Shown: piece after piece, positions 39,106 to 47,662 of the stretch
Layout: each line of letters begins with the position of its first letter
Numbering within the stretch: position 1 is the stretch's first letter
NCBI RefSeq assembly: GCF_900155945.1
Contig: NZ_FTMN01000002.1
Span: forward strand, 62,001 to 126,000
Direction: 5' to 3'
DNA from: Marinobacterium stanieri
GTDB taxonomy: Bacteria; Pseudomonadota; Gammaproteobacteria; Pseudomonadales; Balneatricaceae
DNA length: 64,000 nucleotides
Notes under the pieces: model-generated
Told to the model about the DNA's origin: nothing
What the model saw: the letters and a program-made list of their open reading frames with translations, nothing else
Databases searched by the model: none
Position numbers and translations under genes: made by a program

Positions 39106-39108
39106 ATC

Positions 39109-39312
39109 ATGGACATTATCTACCTGCTCATTCCCATCGCCATTATTCTGGCCAGCGTTGCGATCTGGGCTTTCTCATGGAGCGTCAAACAGGGTCAGTT
39201 TGATGACCTGGAATCTCCGGCGCATCGCATTCTCTATGATGATGACGAAGACATGATTCCTGAAGATGCGCGTCAGGACAAAGACAAGAACCGGTCTCAG
39301 GACTCCAAGTGA
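39109..39312 (+). CDS. ccoS: cbb3 oxidase maturation protein CcoS
   Basis: CcoS is needed for cofactor insertion into cbb3 oxidase. This 67-residue protein has one helix ([24 protein letters not shown]) followed by the conserved [19 protein letters not shown] and an acidic, polar tail. It sits 3 bp after ccoI and overlaps the next start by 4 bp (GTGA). Confidence 0.93.
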   Translation: MDIIYLLIPIAIILASVAIWAFSWSVKQGQFDDLESPAHRILYDDDEDMIPEDARQDKDKNRSQDSK

Positions 39313-39983
39313 CCGAATTTCCTGCAATCCTGGCTGCCGTTCTGTTTGGCCTCGCCGGCAGCACTCACTGCATTGGCATGTGTGGCGGCATTGCCGGCAG
39401 TGTTGCACTCAGCGCCAGCGGCAAGGCCTCAACACCCCTCTACCTGCTCGGCTTTAATATTGGCCGCCTGCTCAGCTATGCCATCGCAGGCCTGCTGGTC
39501 GGTCAGTTCGGAGCCATACTGGCTCAGGGCCAGGCACTGACGATCAGCCTGCGCACAGTCGCTGCGCTGATCATGATCGTCATGGGTCTTTATATCGCTC
39601 AATGGTGGCAGGGCGCGGCATACCTGGAACGCGTCGGACAGATTATCTGGCGTCGCATTCAACCCCTCACTAAAGCGTTTTTGCCGGCCGACCGTTTATG
39701 GAAGTGCCTCTTCCTCGGCGGCCTCTGGGGCTGGCTGCCCTGTGGGCTCGTCTATACAACACTGATCTGGGCGGGCACCACGGGCCAAAGCGCGCCAGAA
39801 AGTGCGATGCTGATGCTGCTGTTTGGCCTGGGCACACTGCCCGCCATGATGACAACATCCGTTCTGGCGGGTCAGCTGCGCCAGGCACTGCAACGCAAGG
39901 GCGTAAGACAAAGTGCCGGCGCACTGGTCATCATATTCGGCCTGCTCACGCTGCCCTGGCAGGGATTGCTCGGCCACGCTTGA
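39309..39983 (+). CDS. TauE/SafE-like (UreH-domain) membrane protein, cco-associated
   Basis: This 224-residue inner-membrane protein has about six helices. It contains two related blocks, [20 protein letters not shown] near the N-terminus and [22 protein letters not shown] in the middle; Cys and His in these could bind metal. Such proteins are conserved after ccoS and are often labelled sulfite exporter TauE/SafE or cytochrome biogenesis protein. A copper or heme role is likelier from context. Translation starts at GTG 39309, overlapping ccoS. The stop lies within an Anr box for hemN. Confidence 0.85.
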   Translation: MTEFPAILAAVLFGLAGSTHCIGMCGGIAGSVALSASGKASTPLYLLGFNIGRLLSYAIAGLLVGQFGAILAQGQALTISLRTVAALIMIVMGLYIAQWWQGAAYLERVGQIIWRRIQPLTKAFLPADRLWKCLFLGGLWGWLPCGLVYTTLIWAGTTGQSAPESAMLMLLFGLGTLPAMMTTSVLAGQLRQALQRKGVRQSAGALVIIFGLLTLPWQGLLGHA

Positions 39984-39993
39984 TATTCATCAA
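39980..39993 (+). promoter_or_regulatory. Perfect Anr/Fnr box at class II position for hemN
   Basis: TTGATATTCATCAA is an exact TTGAT-N4-ATCAA site. A -10 (TATACT, 40016-40021) predicts a start near 40028, putting the box centre at -41.5, the canonical activating position. The site overlaps the stop codon of the TauE-like gene. Confidence 0.93.
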
Positions 39994-40054
39994 CCACCCG
40001 CCAACCCTCACGCGCTATACTGCTCGCTTGACCACCTATGCATGAGGTTTTGTG

Positions 40055-41446
40055 GTGAAACGAGACACCGATATCCGCTGGGATCTGGACCTGATCCGTC
40101 GTTATGACCTGTCCGGTCCCCGCTATACGTCTTACCCGACGGCCATTCAGTTCGATAGCCCGCTGACACCCGAGGCCTTGCTGTCGACAGCACGGGAAAC
40201 AACCGACACGGCAGCACCACTGTCCCTCTACGTGCACATCCCCTTCTGTGCACATGTCTGTTACTACTGTGCCTGTAACAAGGTGATCACGCGTAATCGC
40301 AACAAGGCCCAGCCCTACCTGGATACCCTGTACCGCGAGATGTCCCAGCTGTCGCAGTGGTACAGTCAGGACCGCATCGTCAACCAGCTGCACTGGGGAG
40401 GTGGCACACCCACCTTTATCAGTGATGAGCAGATGGCAGAGCTGATGCAGATGCTTGGCCAGCACTTCCGCCTGCGGGACGATGACAAGGGCGATTACTC
40501 AATCGAAATTGACCCGCGTGAAGCCAGCCATGACACCCTGGGTGTCTTGCGTGACATCGGTTTCAACCGCATCAGCCTAGGTGTTCAGGATGTAAACCCT
40601 CAGGTTCAGGAAGCCGTGAACCGGGTACAGCCAACGGAACAGACGCAGGCGATCCTCACCCGCTCCCGTGAGCTGGGCTTCAAATCGATCAACATGGATC
40701 TGATCTACGGCCTGCCACACCAGACCGCTGACAGCTTTGCCGAAACATTGAATACCGTGATCGACATGAGTCCGGACCGACTCTCGGTGTTCAACTATGC
40801 GCACCTGCCTGATCGCTTCCGTTCACAGAAGCACATTCGCGCAGAAGATCTGCCCTCGTCCGCCACCAAGCTCGATATTTTGCAACAGACAATCCAACGG
40901 CTGCTGGACGCCGGCTACGTGTATATCGGCATGGACCATTTTGCCAAGCCGGACGACGAACTGGCCATCGCCCAGGCACAGGGCAAGCTGCACCGAAACT
41001 TCCAGGGCTACACGACGCACTCTGATTGTGACCTGGTTGCAATGGGCGTATCGGCCATCAGCCAGATTGGCGATGTGTATTACCAGAATGAACATGATCT
41101 CTCTGCCTACACACAGGGCGTCAGCCAGCAGGAGCATGCGGTCAAGCGTGGTGTTATCCTGACGCCGGATGACCATATCCGTCGGGCCGTGATCACCCAG
41201 TTGATCTGTCAGTTTGAACTGGACAAGGCAGAGGTTCTGGCCCCCTTTGACGTGACCTTTGACGACTACTTTGCCGCTGAGCAGACCGAGTTGGCCCAGT
41301 TTGAGAAGGATGGCCTCATTGAGCAGAGCCCGACCCACATTCGCGTAACGCCAGCCGGCCGCCTGTTGATTCGCCGTATTTGTATGGCGTTTGACGCCTA
41401 CATCCCCAAACAACAACCGAGCAACAACTTCTCGCGTATTATCTGA
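40055..41446 (+). CDS. hemN: Oxygen-independent coproporphyrinogen III dehydrogenase
   Basis: HemN is a radical SAM enzyme that decarboxylates coproporphyrinogen III in haem synthesis without oxygen. The roughly 463-residue product has RYTSYPTAIQF and the radical SAM block IPFCAHVCYYCACNK (Cx3CxxC), then GGGTPTF and the C-terminal HemN domain with RRICMAFD. Two adjacent GTG codons could start translation, 40052 and 40055. The second is seven bases from GAGG and is preferred. It supplies haem for cbb3 under low oxygen and is preceded by an ideally placed Anr box. anr follows. Confidence 0.96.
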   Translation: MKRDTDIRWDLDLIRRYDLSGPRYTSYPTAIQFDSPLTPEALLSTARETTDTAAPLSLYVHIPFCAHVCYYCACNKVITRNRNKAQPYLDTLYREMSQLSQWYSQDRIVNQLHWGGGTPTFISDEQMAELMQMLGQHFRLRDDDKGDYSIEIDPREASHDTLGVLRDIGFNRISLGVQDVNPQVQEAVNRVQPTEQTQAILTRSRELGFKSINMDLIYGLPHQTADSFAETLNTVIDMSPDRLSVFNYAHLPDRFRSQKHIRAEDLPSSATKLDILQQTIQRLLDAGYVYIGMDHFAKPDDELAIAQAQGKLHRNFQGYTTHSDCDLVAMGVSAISQIGDVYYQNEHDLSAYTQGVSQQEHAVKRGVILTPDDHIRRAVITQLICQFELDKAEVLAPFDVTFDDYFAAEQTELAQFEKDGLIEQSPTHIRVTPAGRLLIRRICMAFDAYIPKQQPSNNFSRII

Positions 41447-41552
41447 TACACCGGCCAGGGAGGGCTGAAAACCTTCACCCATGGGGGGAAATGTTACATA
41501 ATGCGGCTAATTGCCATCGCGTTGTAACTCCAGATCAGAAAGGAACCCCCTC

Positions 41553-42326
41553 ATGGCCGATTGGAAATCTCAGGGAAAGCTCCATAGTCTGCCGCAAGTT
41601 CATTGTAAAACCTGCAGCCTCAGCTCTCTGTGCCTGCCTGTTTCGCTTGAACTGACAGAAATTGACCGCCTTGACGACATTATCGACAAGAGCCGTCCCC
41701 TGAAAAAAGGCGAGCATCTGTTTCACCAGGGCGAGCCCTTCAGCTCCGTCTACGCCATCCGTGCCGGCTCTATCAAGAGCTACACCCTGACCAACGAGGG
41801 TGAAGAGCAGATCACCGGTTTTTACTTCCCTGGAGAACTGGTGGGTTTGAGCGGCTATGATGCCGAAAACTACCCCATGTCTGCCAAGGTGCTGGAAACC
41901 ACCACCGTGTGCGAAATTCCATTCGAGCGCCTGGATGAGCTGTCCGGCCAGCTGCCTGAACTGCGTCGCCAGATGTTGCGCAGCATGTCCAAGGAGTTGC
42001 GTGACGACCAGCAAATGATGCTGTTGCTGTCCAAGAAGAATGCGGAACAGCGCGTTGCCACCTTCCTGCTGAAACTGTCCCAGCGCTTCAAGGCACGTGG
42101 TTACTCGGCGTCCAACTTCCGTCTGTCCATGTCACGTAATGAAATCGGCAACTACCTGGGCCTGGCCGTTGAAACCGTCAGCCGTATCTTTACGCGTTTT
42201 CAGAAAATGGAGTTGATGCGCGTGGATGGCAAGGAAGTTGAGCTGACCAACCTTGAAGAGATGTACCGTCTGTCCGGTGAAGCCCAGGATGACGAGTGCC
42301 CCCACTCCAAGGAAAAGACATCTTGA
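41553..42326 (+). CDS. anr: Fnr/Anr-type oxygen-sensing transcription regulator
   Basis: Anr activates anaerobic and microaerobic genes when its 4Fe-4S cluster is intact. The 257-residue protein has Cys18, Cys21 and Cys27 ([10 protein letters not shown]) plus Cys120 in TTTVCEIPF for the cluster. A CRP-like cyclic-nucleotide fold ([20 protein letters not shown]) and a C-terminal helix-turn-helix ([19 protein letters not shown]) follow. The recognition helix E-x3-S-R reads TTGAT half-sites. The frame is open 14 codons upstream, but ATG 41553 follows AAAGGA. The predicted Anr-controlled sRNA converges on its 3' end. Confidence 0.97.
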   Translation: MADWKSQGKLHSLPQVHCKTCSLSSLCLPVSLELTEIDRLDDIIDKSRPLKKGEHLFHQGEPFSSVYAIRAGSIKSYTLTNEGEEQITGFYFPGELVGLSGYDAENYPMSAKVLETTTVCEIPFERLDELSGQLPELRRQMLRSMSKELRDDQQMMLLLSKKNAEQRVATFLLKLSQRFKARGYSASNFRLSMSRNEIGNYLGLAVETVSRIFTRFQKMELMRVDGKEVELTNLEEMYRLSGEAQDDECPHSKEKTS

Positions 42327-42367
42327 GTCAGTAATGGCTATTGCAGAAAGCGGGCAGCGGACGCCCA

Positions 42368-42441
42368 AATAAAAAAGGCACAGTCCAGAGGACTGTGCCC
42401 AAGTTGCACAATGAAGTAGCCATCTCAATGTGTAACCCAAC
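42368..42441 (-). ncRNA. Predicted Anr-activated small RNA (about 74 nt)
   Basis: Between anr and apt, the minus strand carries an Anr-like box (42476-42489), a -10 TGTAAT (42453-42448) and a predicted start at 42441, exactly 41.5 bases from the box centre. The RNA ends in a perfect 10-bp GGCACAGTCC/GGACTGTGCC hairpin and U6. The 5' part folds: GUUG (42441-42438) pairs with CAAC, and CACAUUGA pairs with UCAUUGUG with one mismatch, leaving an apical loop near GAUGGCUACU. No open frame of useful length is present. This is prediction from sequence only; expression and targets are unknown. Confidence 0.6.
42371..42399 (-). terminator. Rho-independent terminator reading leftward between anr and apt
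   Basis: A perfect 10-bp stem (42377-42386 with 42390-42399), a 3-nt loop and, on the minus strand only, six T after the stem. On the plus strand the A-tract precedes the stem and no T-run follows, so it does not serve anr. No protein gene on the minus strand ends here. Confidence 0.85.
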
Positions 42442-42475
42442 GCCCTCATTACACCTGTATTTTGCGACCGCAGCA

Positions 42476-42489
42476 TTGAGTTATATCAA
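42476..42489 (-). promoter_or_regulatory. Anr/Fnr-like box driving the predicted sRNA
   Basis: TTGAGTTATATCAA on the plus strand (TTGATATAACTCAA on the minus) differs from TTGAT-N4-ATCAA at one base. It lies only 27 bp from the apt start, too close to activate apt at -41.5. On the minus strand it has a well-placed -10. Confidence 0.7.
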
Positions 42490-42515
42490 CAGCCTGTCCG
42501 TCTCGGAGAATTTCT

Positions 42516-43058
42516 ATGTCCTACGATGAGTTTTACGTAAAGTCCGTTATCCGTTCACTGCAGGACTGGCCAGAACCCGGCGTAGTATTCCGAGATATCA
42601 CCCCGATTTTCAAAGACCCCAAAGCCATGCGCATGGTGTCAGACGCCTTTATCCAGCGTTATGTCGACAGCGATATCACCCACATCGCCTGTATTGATGC
42701 CCGCGGCTTCCTGTTCGGCTCCATCATGGCCTACCAGCTCAACCTGCCACTGGTATTGGTGCGTAAAAAAGGCAAGCTGCCAGGTGAAACCATTCATCAG
42801 GAGTATGAGCTTGAATACGGCACATCTGCTGTCGAAATGCAGAGCGACGCCCTGCAGGCCGGCGATCGTGTGCTACTGTTTGATGACCTGATTGCTACCG
42901 GTGGTACTCTGCTGGCCGCCTGTACGCTGATCAATAAACTCGGCGCTGAAGTTATCGAAGCAGCCGCCCTGATTGATCTGCCCGACCTGCAGGGGTCCAC
43001 CCGCATTCAGGAGCTGGGTATTCCGGTCTATTCCCTACTGGCTTACGAAGGCCTCTAA
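42516..43058 (+). CDS. apt: Adenine phosphoribosyltransferase
   Basis: Apt salvages adenine to AMP using PRPP. The 180-residue product has the type I PRTase fold with the PRPP loop VLLFDDLIATGGTLLAA, the Apt-specific FRDITPIFKDP, GIDARGFLFG-type block CIDARGFLFGSIMAYQL and KKGKLPGETIHQEYELEYG. GGAG precedes the ATG. A secreted hydrolase gene follows 17 bp later on the same strand. The position next to anr is also seen in pseudomonads. Confidence 0.97.
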   Translation: MSYDEFYVKSVIRSLQDWPEPGVVFRDITPIFKDPKAMRMVSDAFIQRYVDSDITHIACIDARGFLFGSIMAYQLNLPLVLVRKKGKLPGETIHQEYELEYGTSAVEMQSDALQAGDRVLLFDDLIATGGTLLAACTLINKLGAEVIEAAALIDLPDLQGSTRIQELGIPVYSLLAYEGL

Positions 43059-43075
43059 TTCAAGGAGAAGCCCCC

Positions 43076-43957
43076 ATGCGTCTGGTCACGACTCTCGCCG
43101 CCGCCCTTCTGTGTGCCACCGCTGCACAGGCAGAGAATATCCAGCTGACCCACCAGGACCTGGTATTGAATGCCAACCTGGAATCCGCCGGAGAAGACGA
43201 TCTGACCGGCCGCAGCCTGGTATTGATCAGCCACGGCACCCTTGCCCACGGGCGCATGGAGCTGGTCAGTGCTCTGCAGAACACTCTGGCCGAGTATGAT
43301 ATTGCCAGCCTTGCTCCCACGCTTAGCCTGGGCATCAGCGATCGTCAGGGCATGTATGACTGCTCCACGCCGCATACACACCACCACGAAGACGCCGTTG
43401 CAGAACTGGCACTATGGCTGGAGTGGCTTGAAGCTCAGGGCGCTGAGCGCATCCTGCTGTTGGGCCATTCACGTGGGGGCAACCAGGCTGCCCTGCTGTC
43501 ACAAGAAACCGACAGCACTGCCTTGATGGGGCAGGTTTTGCTCGCGCCCATGACCTGGAATGCAGAAGCCGAAGCAAAGTCCTATGCACAACGGTACGGC
43601 CAGCCACTGGCGCCCCTGCTGCAACAGGCTAAAAACCAGGCGACGGGCCCTTTGCCCGACCCTGTCGATTTCCTCTACTGCGAAGATGCCAAGGTCAATG
43701 CAGACACCTTTGTCAGCTACTACTCGGACCAGCCTTCACATCACACACCCAGCCTCTTGCAGAACACCCAACTGCCAACCCTGGTGATCGCAGGGACCGC
43801 TGATCAGGTTGTACCCGACCTGAGTAAAGCCATGGAAACGGTCACCAACCCCACTGTTGAAACGGCCAGCATTGATGGTGCGAGCCATTTCTTCCGTGAT
43901 CTGTATACCTATGATGTTGTGGATCTCGTTGAAGCATTTATGGAAGCGCACCCTTGA
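43076..43957 (+). CDS. Secreted alpha/beta hydrolase
   Basis: This 293-residue protein has a clear signal peptide (MRLVTTLAAALLCATAAQA, cleavage before ENIQ). The hydrolase core shows a nucleophile elbow GHSRGG, an oxyanion-like SHGTLAHG, an Asp in GTADQVV and a His in DGASHFF. Several His occur together in STPHTHHHED. No substrate can be inferred. The stop overlaps the next start, a thioredoxin-like protein also bearing a signal peptide, so the two probably work together in the periplasm. Confidence 0.82.
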   Translation: MRLVTTLAAALLCATAAQAENIQLTHQDLVLNANLESAGEDDLTGRSLVLISHGTLAHGRMELVSALQNTLAEYDIASLAPTLSLGISDRQGMYDCSTPHTHHHEDAVAELALWLEWLEAQGAERILLLGHSRGGNQAALLSQETDSTALMGQVLLAPMTWNAEAEAKSYAQRYGQPLAPLLQQAKNQATGPLPDPVDFLYCEDAKVNADTFVSYYSDQPSHHTPSLLQNTQLPTLVIAGTADQVVPDLSKAMETVTNPTVETASIDGASHFFRDLYTYDVVDLVEAFMEAHP

Positions 43958-44391
43958 GACTACTGGCAACACTGGCCCTTTGCCTGATTTCCAGCCTGGC
44001 CAACGCACAAACGCTGCCACCGCTGACCCAACTCAGTCACGACAACCAGAAAGCGCACGTGTGGCTGGTACTTTTCTCCCAGCCCGATTGCAGCTACTGC
44101 GACCTGGTGCGTAATGAATTCCTCCTGCCCCTGCAGGAACAACCCCCGCAAGGCCTGGCGATTCGAGAACTCAAGGTCGCCACCGCCGGCCCGATCACAA
44201 CCGCACAGGGCAAGCAAGTCAGTGCACGCGATTTTGCCAAGGGCCTGAATGTACGTTTTTATCCCAGCGTGCTGCTTCTCGATGAGGAAGGACAGTCACT
44301 TACGGAGCCTCTGGTAGGCATCAGCTCACGTGATTTCTACGGCTTCTATCTCGACCAGGCTATCGATCAGGCTCTGCATAAAGAACACTGA
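43954..44391 (+). CDS. Periplasmic thioredoxin-fold protein (SoxW-like)
   Basis: This 145-residue protein starts with a signal peptide (LLATLALCLISSLANA) and contains CSYC in LFSQPDCSYCDLVRNEFL. The fold continues with a cis-Pro strand VRFYPSVLLLDEEG. C-x-x-C with Cys-Ser-Tyr-Cys resembles thioredoxin-like SoxW or DsbD-linked proteins. A reductant or disulfide role is inferred. It starts at TTG 43954, overlapping the hydrolase stop by 4 bp. Partner proteins are not identified. Confidence 0.78.
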   Translation: MRLLATLALCLISSLANAQTLPPLTQLSHDNQKAHVWLVLFSQPDCSYCDLVRNEFLLPLQEQPPQGLAIRELKVATAGPITTAQGKQVSARDFAKGLNVRFYPSVLLLDEEGQSLTEPLVGISSRDFYGFYLDQAIDQALHKEH

Positions 44392-44450
44392 GTCCTTCCG
44401 CGCATTGCGTTATACTCCCTCTCCCATCGATCCAACCCCCAGGAGAGGCT

Positions 44451-45368
44451 ATGCTCTGGTTCCGCAACCTGATTTTCTATCGCTTTACCCCGGAACCCGG
44501 TTTCACCCCGGAACATCTTGAAGAAGCCCTGTCACAGCACCCCTTCCGCCCTTGCGGCAGTCAGGAGCTGAGTAGCCTGGGCTGGAGCCGCCCGGTCAAG
44601 GAAATGGATGACATGCTGGTATTCGCCAGCCAGGGATTCATGTTGATCAACCTGCTGCAGGAAGAACGCATTCTGCCCGCCAGCGTCGTAAAGGACGCAC
44701 TGGCTGACAAGGTGGACAGCATCGAGGCGGAAGAGTCTCGCAAGGTCTATCGCAAGGAAAAGCTGCAACTCAAGGATGAAGTCGTACTCGACCTCCTCCC
44801 GCGCAGCTTTACCCGCCGCAAGGGCCTGCATGCTCTGGTCATGCCGCAACAGGGCTGGATCGCGGTCGATGCCACCAGTCACAAGCGTGCAGAAGAGCTG
44901 CTGAATGCCTTGCGGGAAGCCCTGGGGAGCCTCAAGGTTGAACTGCCATTGACACACCTGTCAGCAGACAAGGTGATGACCGGCTGGTTGACCGGAGAAG
45001 CCTTGCCTCAGGGATGGGCGCTGTCCGATGAGTGCGAGCTGCGTGACCCCATGGCAGAAGGCGCCAAAATCAGCATCAAGGGCCAGGAGCTGTTGAGCGA
45101 AGAAATTCAAGCACACCTGGAAGCCGGCATGCTGGCCAAGCGCCTGGCGGTGGACTGGCAGCAGCAGGTCGAGCTGGTGCTGCATGAAGACCTGAGCCTG
45201 CACCGGCTGCGCCTGACAGAAGAGTTCCGCGACCAGATCGATGCCGACACCCCGGATGATGTCATGGCTGCCTATGACGCTGACATCGCACGCATGGGCC
45301 TGGAGTTCACCCGCCTGCTACCGGAAATCCTCACCGCCATGGGTGGCGAAGCGCCCAGAGGCAACTGA
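44451..45368 (+). CDS. rdgC: Recombination-associated protein RdgC
   Basis: RdgC forms a ring around double-stranded DNA and limits RecA loading. The 305-residue product has the family start MLWFRNLIFYRF, the internal GWSRP and LVFASQGFMLINLLQEERILP, and the C-terminal DLSLHRLRLTEEFRDQID. The length matches E. coli RdgC (303). AGGAGAGG precedes the ATG. It is separated from the preceding thioredoxin-like gene by 59 bp and converges with a rhodanese gene. Confidence 0.95.
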   Translation: MLWFRNLIFYRFTPEPGFTPEHLEEALSQHPFRPCGSQELSSLGWSRPVKEMDDMLVFASQGFMLINLLQEERILPASVVKDALADKVDSIEAEESRKVYRKEKLQLKDEVVLDLLPRSFTRRKGLHALVMPQQGWIAVDATSHKRAEELLNALREALGSLKVELPLTHLSADKVMTGWLTGEALPQGWALSDECELRDPMAEGAKISIKGQELLSEEIQAHLEAGMLAKRLAVDWQQQVELVLHEDLSLHRLRLTEEFRDQIDADTPDDVMAAYDADIARMGLEFTRLLPEILTAMGGEAPRGN

Positions 45369-45390
45369 GCGCATCAGCAAGGGGCGGCGC

Positions 45391-46020
45391 CTAGCGGGCG
45401 TCGTCCCCCACCACCGTAAAACCAAGGCTGGTCCAGGCCTGCATGCCGCCACGGTAGTACTTCAGCTTTTCCGCAGGATAGCCCACCTCAAGCAGTTTAC
45501 GGATCATGGCCGGCGTCTGGCCACACCAGTAACCGTTACAGAACATGGCCAGGGTTTTAGCCTTGCTGAAGTCATATTCTTCTTTACCGGTTTTCACCAC
45601 GCCAAAATCATCCAGTGCCCAGTCACGATCGCCGGCATCATCCATCATTGTATAGGGGTAACTTTTGGCCCCCGGGATCGTCAGACGCACATGCCAGCCG
45701 ATCGTGCGGGTGTCCACAATCATGATGTTGTCATCCTGCTGCGCCTGCATCATGTAGTCTACGAACTCCCGCTCGCCCAGCGTTTCCACCGGATGCGGCG
45801 CAAAGGGGTGCATGGGCTGAGGCATGCCTCTGGCCGTCAGGGCATAGAGCGGATGAATTTGATGCTCCTGATCCTGCGCCCGCTTGATTTCCACTTCTTC
45901 ACCATCGTGCATCACCGTGAAGCTGGACAAGCCCGGAGCAATTTTGACCTCGGCATGTACGGCCGAGGACAGACTCAGTGCGGCACCAAGGCAGGTTGCC
46001 GCCAACCAGGGTTTAAACAT
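45391..46020 (-). CDS. Periplasmic rhodanese-domain protein
   Basis: This 209-residue precursor has a signal peptide (MFKPWLAATCLGAALSLSSAVHA). A rhodanese domain follows from about residue 80 to 205 (MIVDTRTIGWHVRLTIPGAKSYP), and the active loop is FCNGYWCGQTPAMIRKL. The loop has Cys as expected for sulfurtransfer, plus a second Cys four residues later. A GGMQAWTSLGF C-terminus is typical. Its periplasmic location suggests handling of thiosulfate or persulfide or protection of exported proteins. That is inferred. It is divergent from queE. Confidence 0.85.
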   Translation of the reverse strand: MFKPWLAATCLGAALSLSSAVHAEVKIAPGLSSFTVMHDGEEVEIKRAQDQEHQIHPLYALTARGMPQPMHPFAPHPVETLGEREFVDYMMQAQQDDNIMIVDTRTIGWHVRLTIPGAKSYPYTMMDDAGDRDWALDDFGVVKTGKEEYDFSKAKTLAMFCNGYWCGQTPAMIRKLLEVGYPAEKLKYYRGGMQAWTSLGFTVVGDDAR

Positions 46021-46137
46021 GTTGATATCCTTTTCTGTTGTAATCGCGACAGTATAATCGATCTTAGCGGCAACATCCTTTTGCTTGATCTCGATCCTGA
46101 TGCAGATACACTTGTCGCCTGATGTTCAGGAGCCTTC

Positions 46138-46770
46138 ATGTACAGCGTCAAAGAGATTTTCTACACCCTGCAGGGCGAAGGTGCCCAGGCAGGACGCCCA
46201 TCCGTTTTTTGTCGATTCACCGGCTGTAATCTTTGGTCAGGCCGTGAGCAGGACCGCAGCAAGGCCGTGTGCGATTTTTGCGATACCGATTTTATCGGTA
46301 CCGATGGCCAGAACGGGGGCAAATTTGCCACAGCGGCCGAGTTGGCTGCCCGAATTGCCAGCTTCTGGCCCAAGCAGGACAGCCAGCGTCGCTATGTTGT
46401 GTGTACCGGCGGTGAGCCCGCATTGCAGCTGGACGAAGCACTTATAGATGCTCTACATGAAGAAGGGTTTGAAATTGCCATCGAAACCAACGGCACCAAA
46501 CCCCTGCCGGCAGGAATTGACTGGATCTGTGTCAGCCCCAAAGCCGATGCCGAGGTCATTATCACTCGGGGTCATGAGCTGAAGCTGGTCTATCCTCAGA
46601 GCCTGGCACCACCCGAGCGTTTTGCTGATCTGGAATTTGACAACTTCTACCTGCAACCCATGGATGGGCCTTTGCAAGGCCAGTATACGCGACGCTGTAT
46701 TGACTACTGTCTGCAGCACCCGCGATGGCAGCTGAGCCTACAGACCCACAAGATGCTGGGGATTGATTAA
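46138..46770 (+). CDS. queE: 7-carboxy-7-deazaguanine synthase QueE
   Basis: QueE is a radical SAM enzyme making 7-carboxy-7-deazaguanine for queuosine tRNA modification. The 210-residue product starts MYSVKEIFYTLQGEGAQ. It has the non-standard QueE cluster motif with a long insert after the first Cys (FCRFTGCNLW...AVCDFCDTDF), then CTGGEPALQLDEAL and ETNGTKPLP. AGGAG precedes the ATG. No queC or queD lies in the window. It is monocistronic and converges with the BASS transporter gene. Confidence 0.95.
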   Translation: MYSVKEIFYTLQGEGAQAGRPSVFCRFTGCNLWSGREQDRSKAVCDFCDTDFIGTDGQNGGKFATAAELAARIASFWPKQDSQRRYVVCTGGEPALQLDEALIDALHEEGFEIAIETNGTKPLPAGIDWICVSPKADAEVIITRGHELKLVYPQSLAPPERFADLEFDNFYLQPMDGPLQGQYTRRCIDYCLQHPRWQLSLQTHKMLGID

Positions 46771-46777
46771 TCACCCC

Positions 46778-47662
46778 TCAGGACGATTGCACCACCCTGG
46801 CCCCGACCAGATCCCGATTGCGCCAGGCGACCAGCAGCAATGCAGGCGCCTGCATCAGCACGCCGTACATGAGTACCACACCGGACATTTCCGCATTCTG
46901 CAGCAACCCGCTCGTGACCATTAACGCAGTGCCTGCATTCTGGATGCCGGTCTCAAGCGCCAGGGTGATCCCCTGCGCCTGCTGCAAGCCAGCCAGGCGT
47001 GCCACCAGATAACCACACAGCAGCGCACCACAGGCCAACAGCAACACCAGTGGACCGGCCGTACGAATGATGTCACCAAGACGATCCATATTCGCCGCGA
47101 CGATGGCACTCACCACCATCAGCATGAACACCAGTGACATCAGTTTGACCGGTCGGCGCATGCGTTGCGCAAGGCCGGGCCAGCGGTGACTGGCAAACAT
47201 GCCCAGCATCACAGGTACAAGTGTGACCGCCACCATCTTGGCAATTGAAGGCAATACAGGAAACGCCAACGCCTGACTCGACAACCCCCACAGAGACAAC
47301 ATCCACAGGGTTAGAACAGGCAATGTAAACGGCGTGATCATACTGGTAATGGCGGTGAGCGAAACAGAAAGCGCCGTATCCCCCCGCGCCAGGAGTGAGA
47401 GCATATTGGAGGTTGCTCCACCCGGGGCAAACGCCAACACCATCAAACCCACAGCCGCAACCGGCGCCAACACAAACAATTTAACAAGCACAAAGGCCAA
47501 CAGCGGCAACAGCAACAACTGACAGATCAGCCCCAACGCTACCGGTCTAGGTGCCCGCAACAGCCGGGTAAAGTCATGCCAGCGTAAAGTCATGCCGACA
47601 CCAAACATGATAATGAACAGGGCCAGCGGCAAAATCCAAAGCGTTATCACAGAGGGTTGCAT
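46778..47662 (-). CDS. Bile acid:Na+ symporter (BASS) family transporter
   Basis: This 294-residue membrane protein has about ten helices. It has the BASS motifs LAFAPGGATSNMLSLLARGD, early in the chain, and TGIQNAGTALMVTSGLL toward the end, corresponding to the two sodium-site regions of the family. Bacterial members import organic anions or pantoate-like compounds with sodium. Substrate cannot be told here. The long 329-bp divergent gap to the CDF gene holds its promoter. Confidence 0.85.
   Translation of the reverse strand: MQPSVITLWILPLALFIIMFGVGMTLRWHDFTRLLRAPRPVALGLICQLLLLPLLAFVLVKLFVLAPVAAVGLMVLAFAPGGATSNMLSLLARGDTALSVSLTAITSMITPFTLPVLTLWMLSLWGLSSQALAFPVLPSIAKMVAVTLVPVMLGMFASHRWPGLAQRMRRPVKLMSLVFMLMVVSAIVAANMDRLGDIIRTAGPLVLLLACGALLCGYLVARLAGLQQAQGITLALETGIQNAGTALMVTSGLLQNAEMSGVVLMYGVLMQAPALLLVAWRNRDLVGARVVQSS

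Noticed and set aside
39309-39983. Assignment as a taurine/sulfite exporter
   Set aside because: Its place between ccoS and hemN and its Cys/His motifs fit a cbb3-associated role. The TauE label comes only from distant family resemblance.
42371-42399. Hairpin as the anr terminator
   Set aside because: The T-run exists only on the minus strand. On the plus strand the A-tract comes before the stem.
42476-42489. Anr box as an activator of apt
   Set aside because: At 27 bp from the apt start codon a -41.5 start would fall inside the gene.
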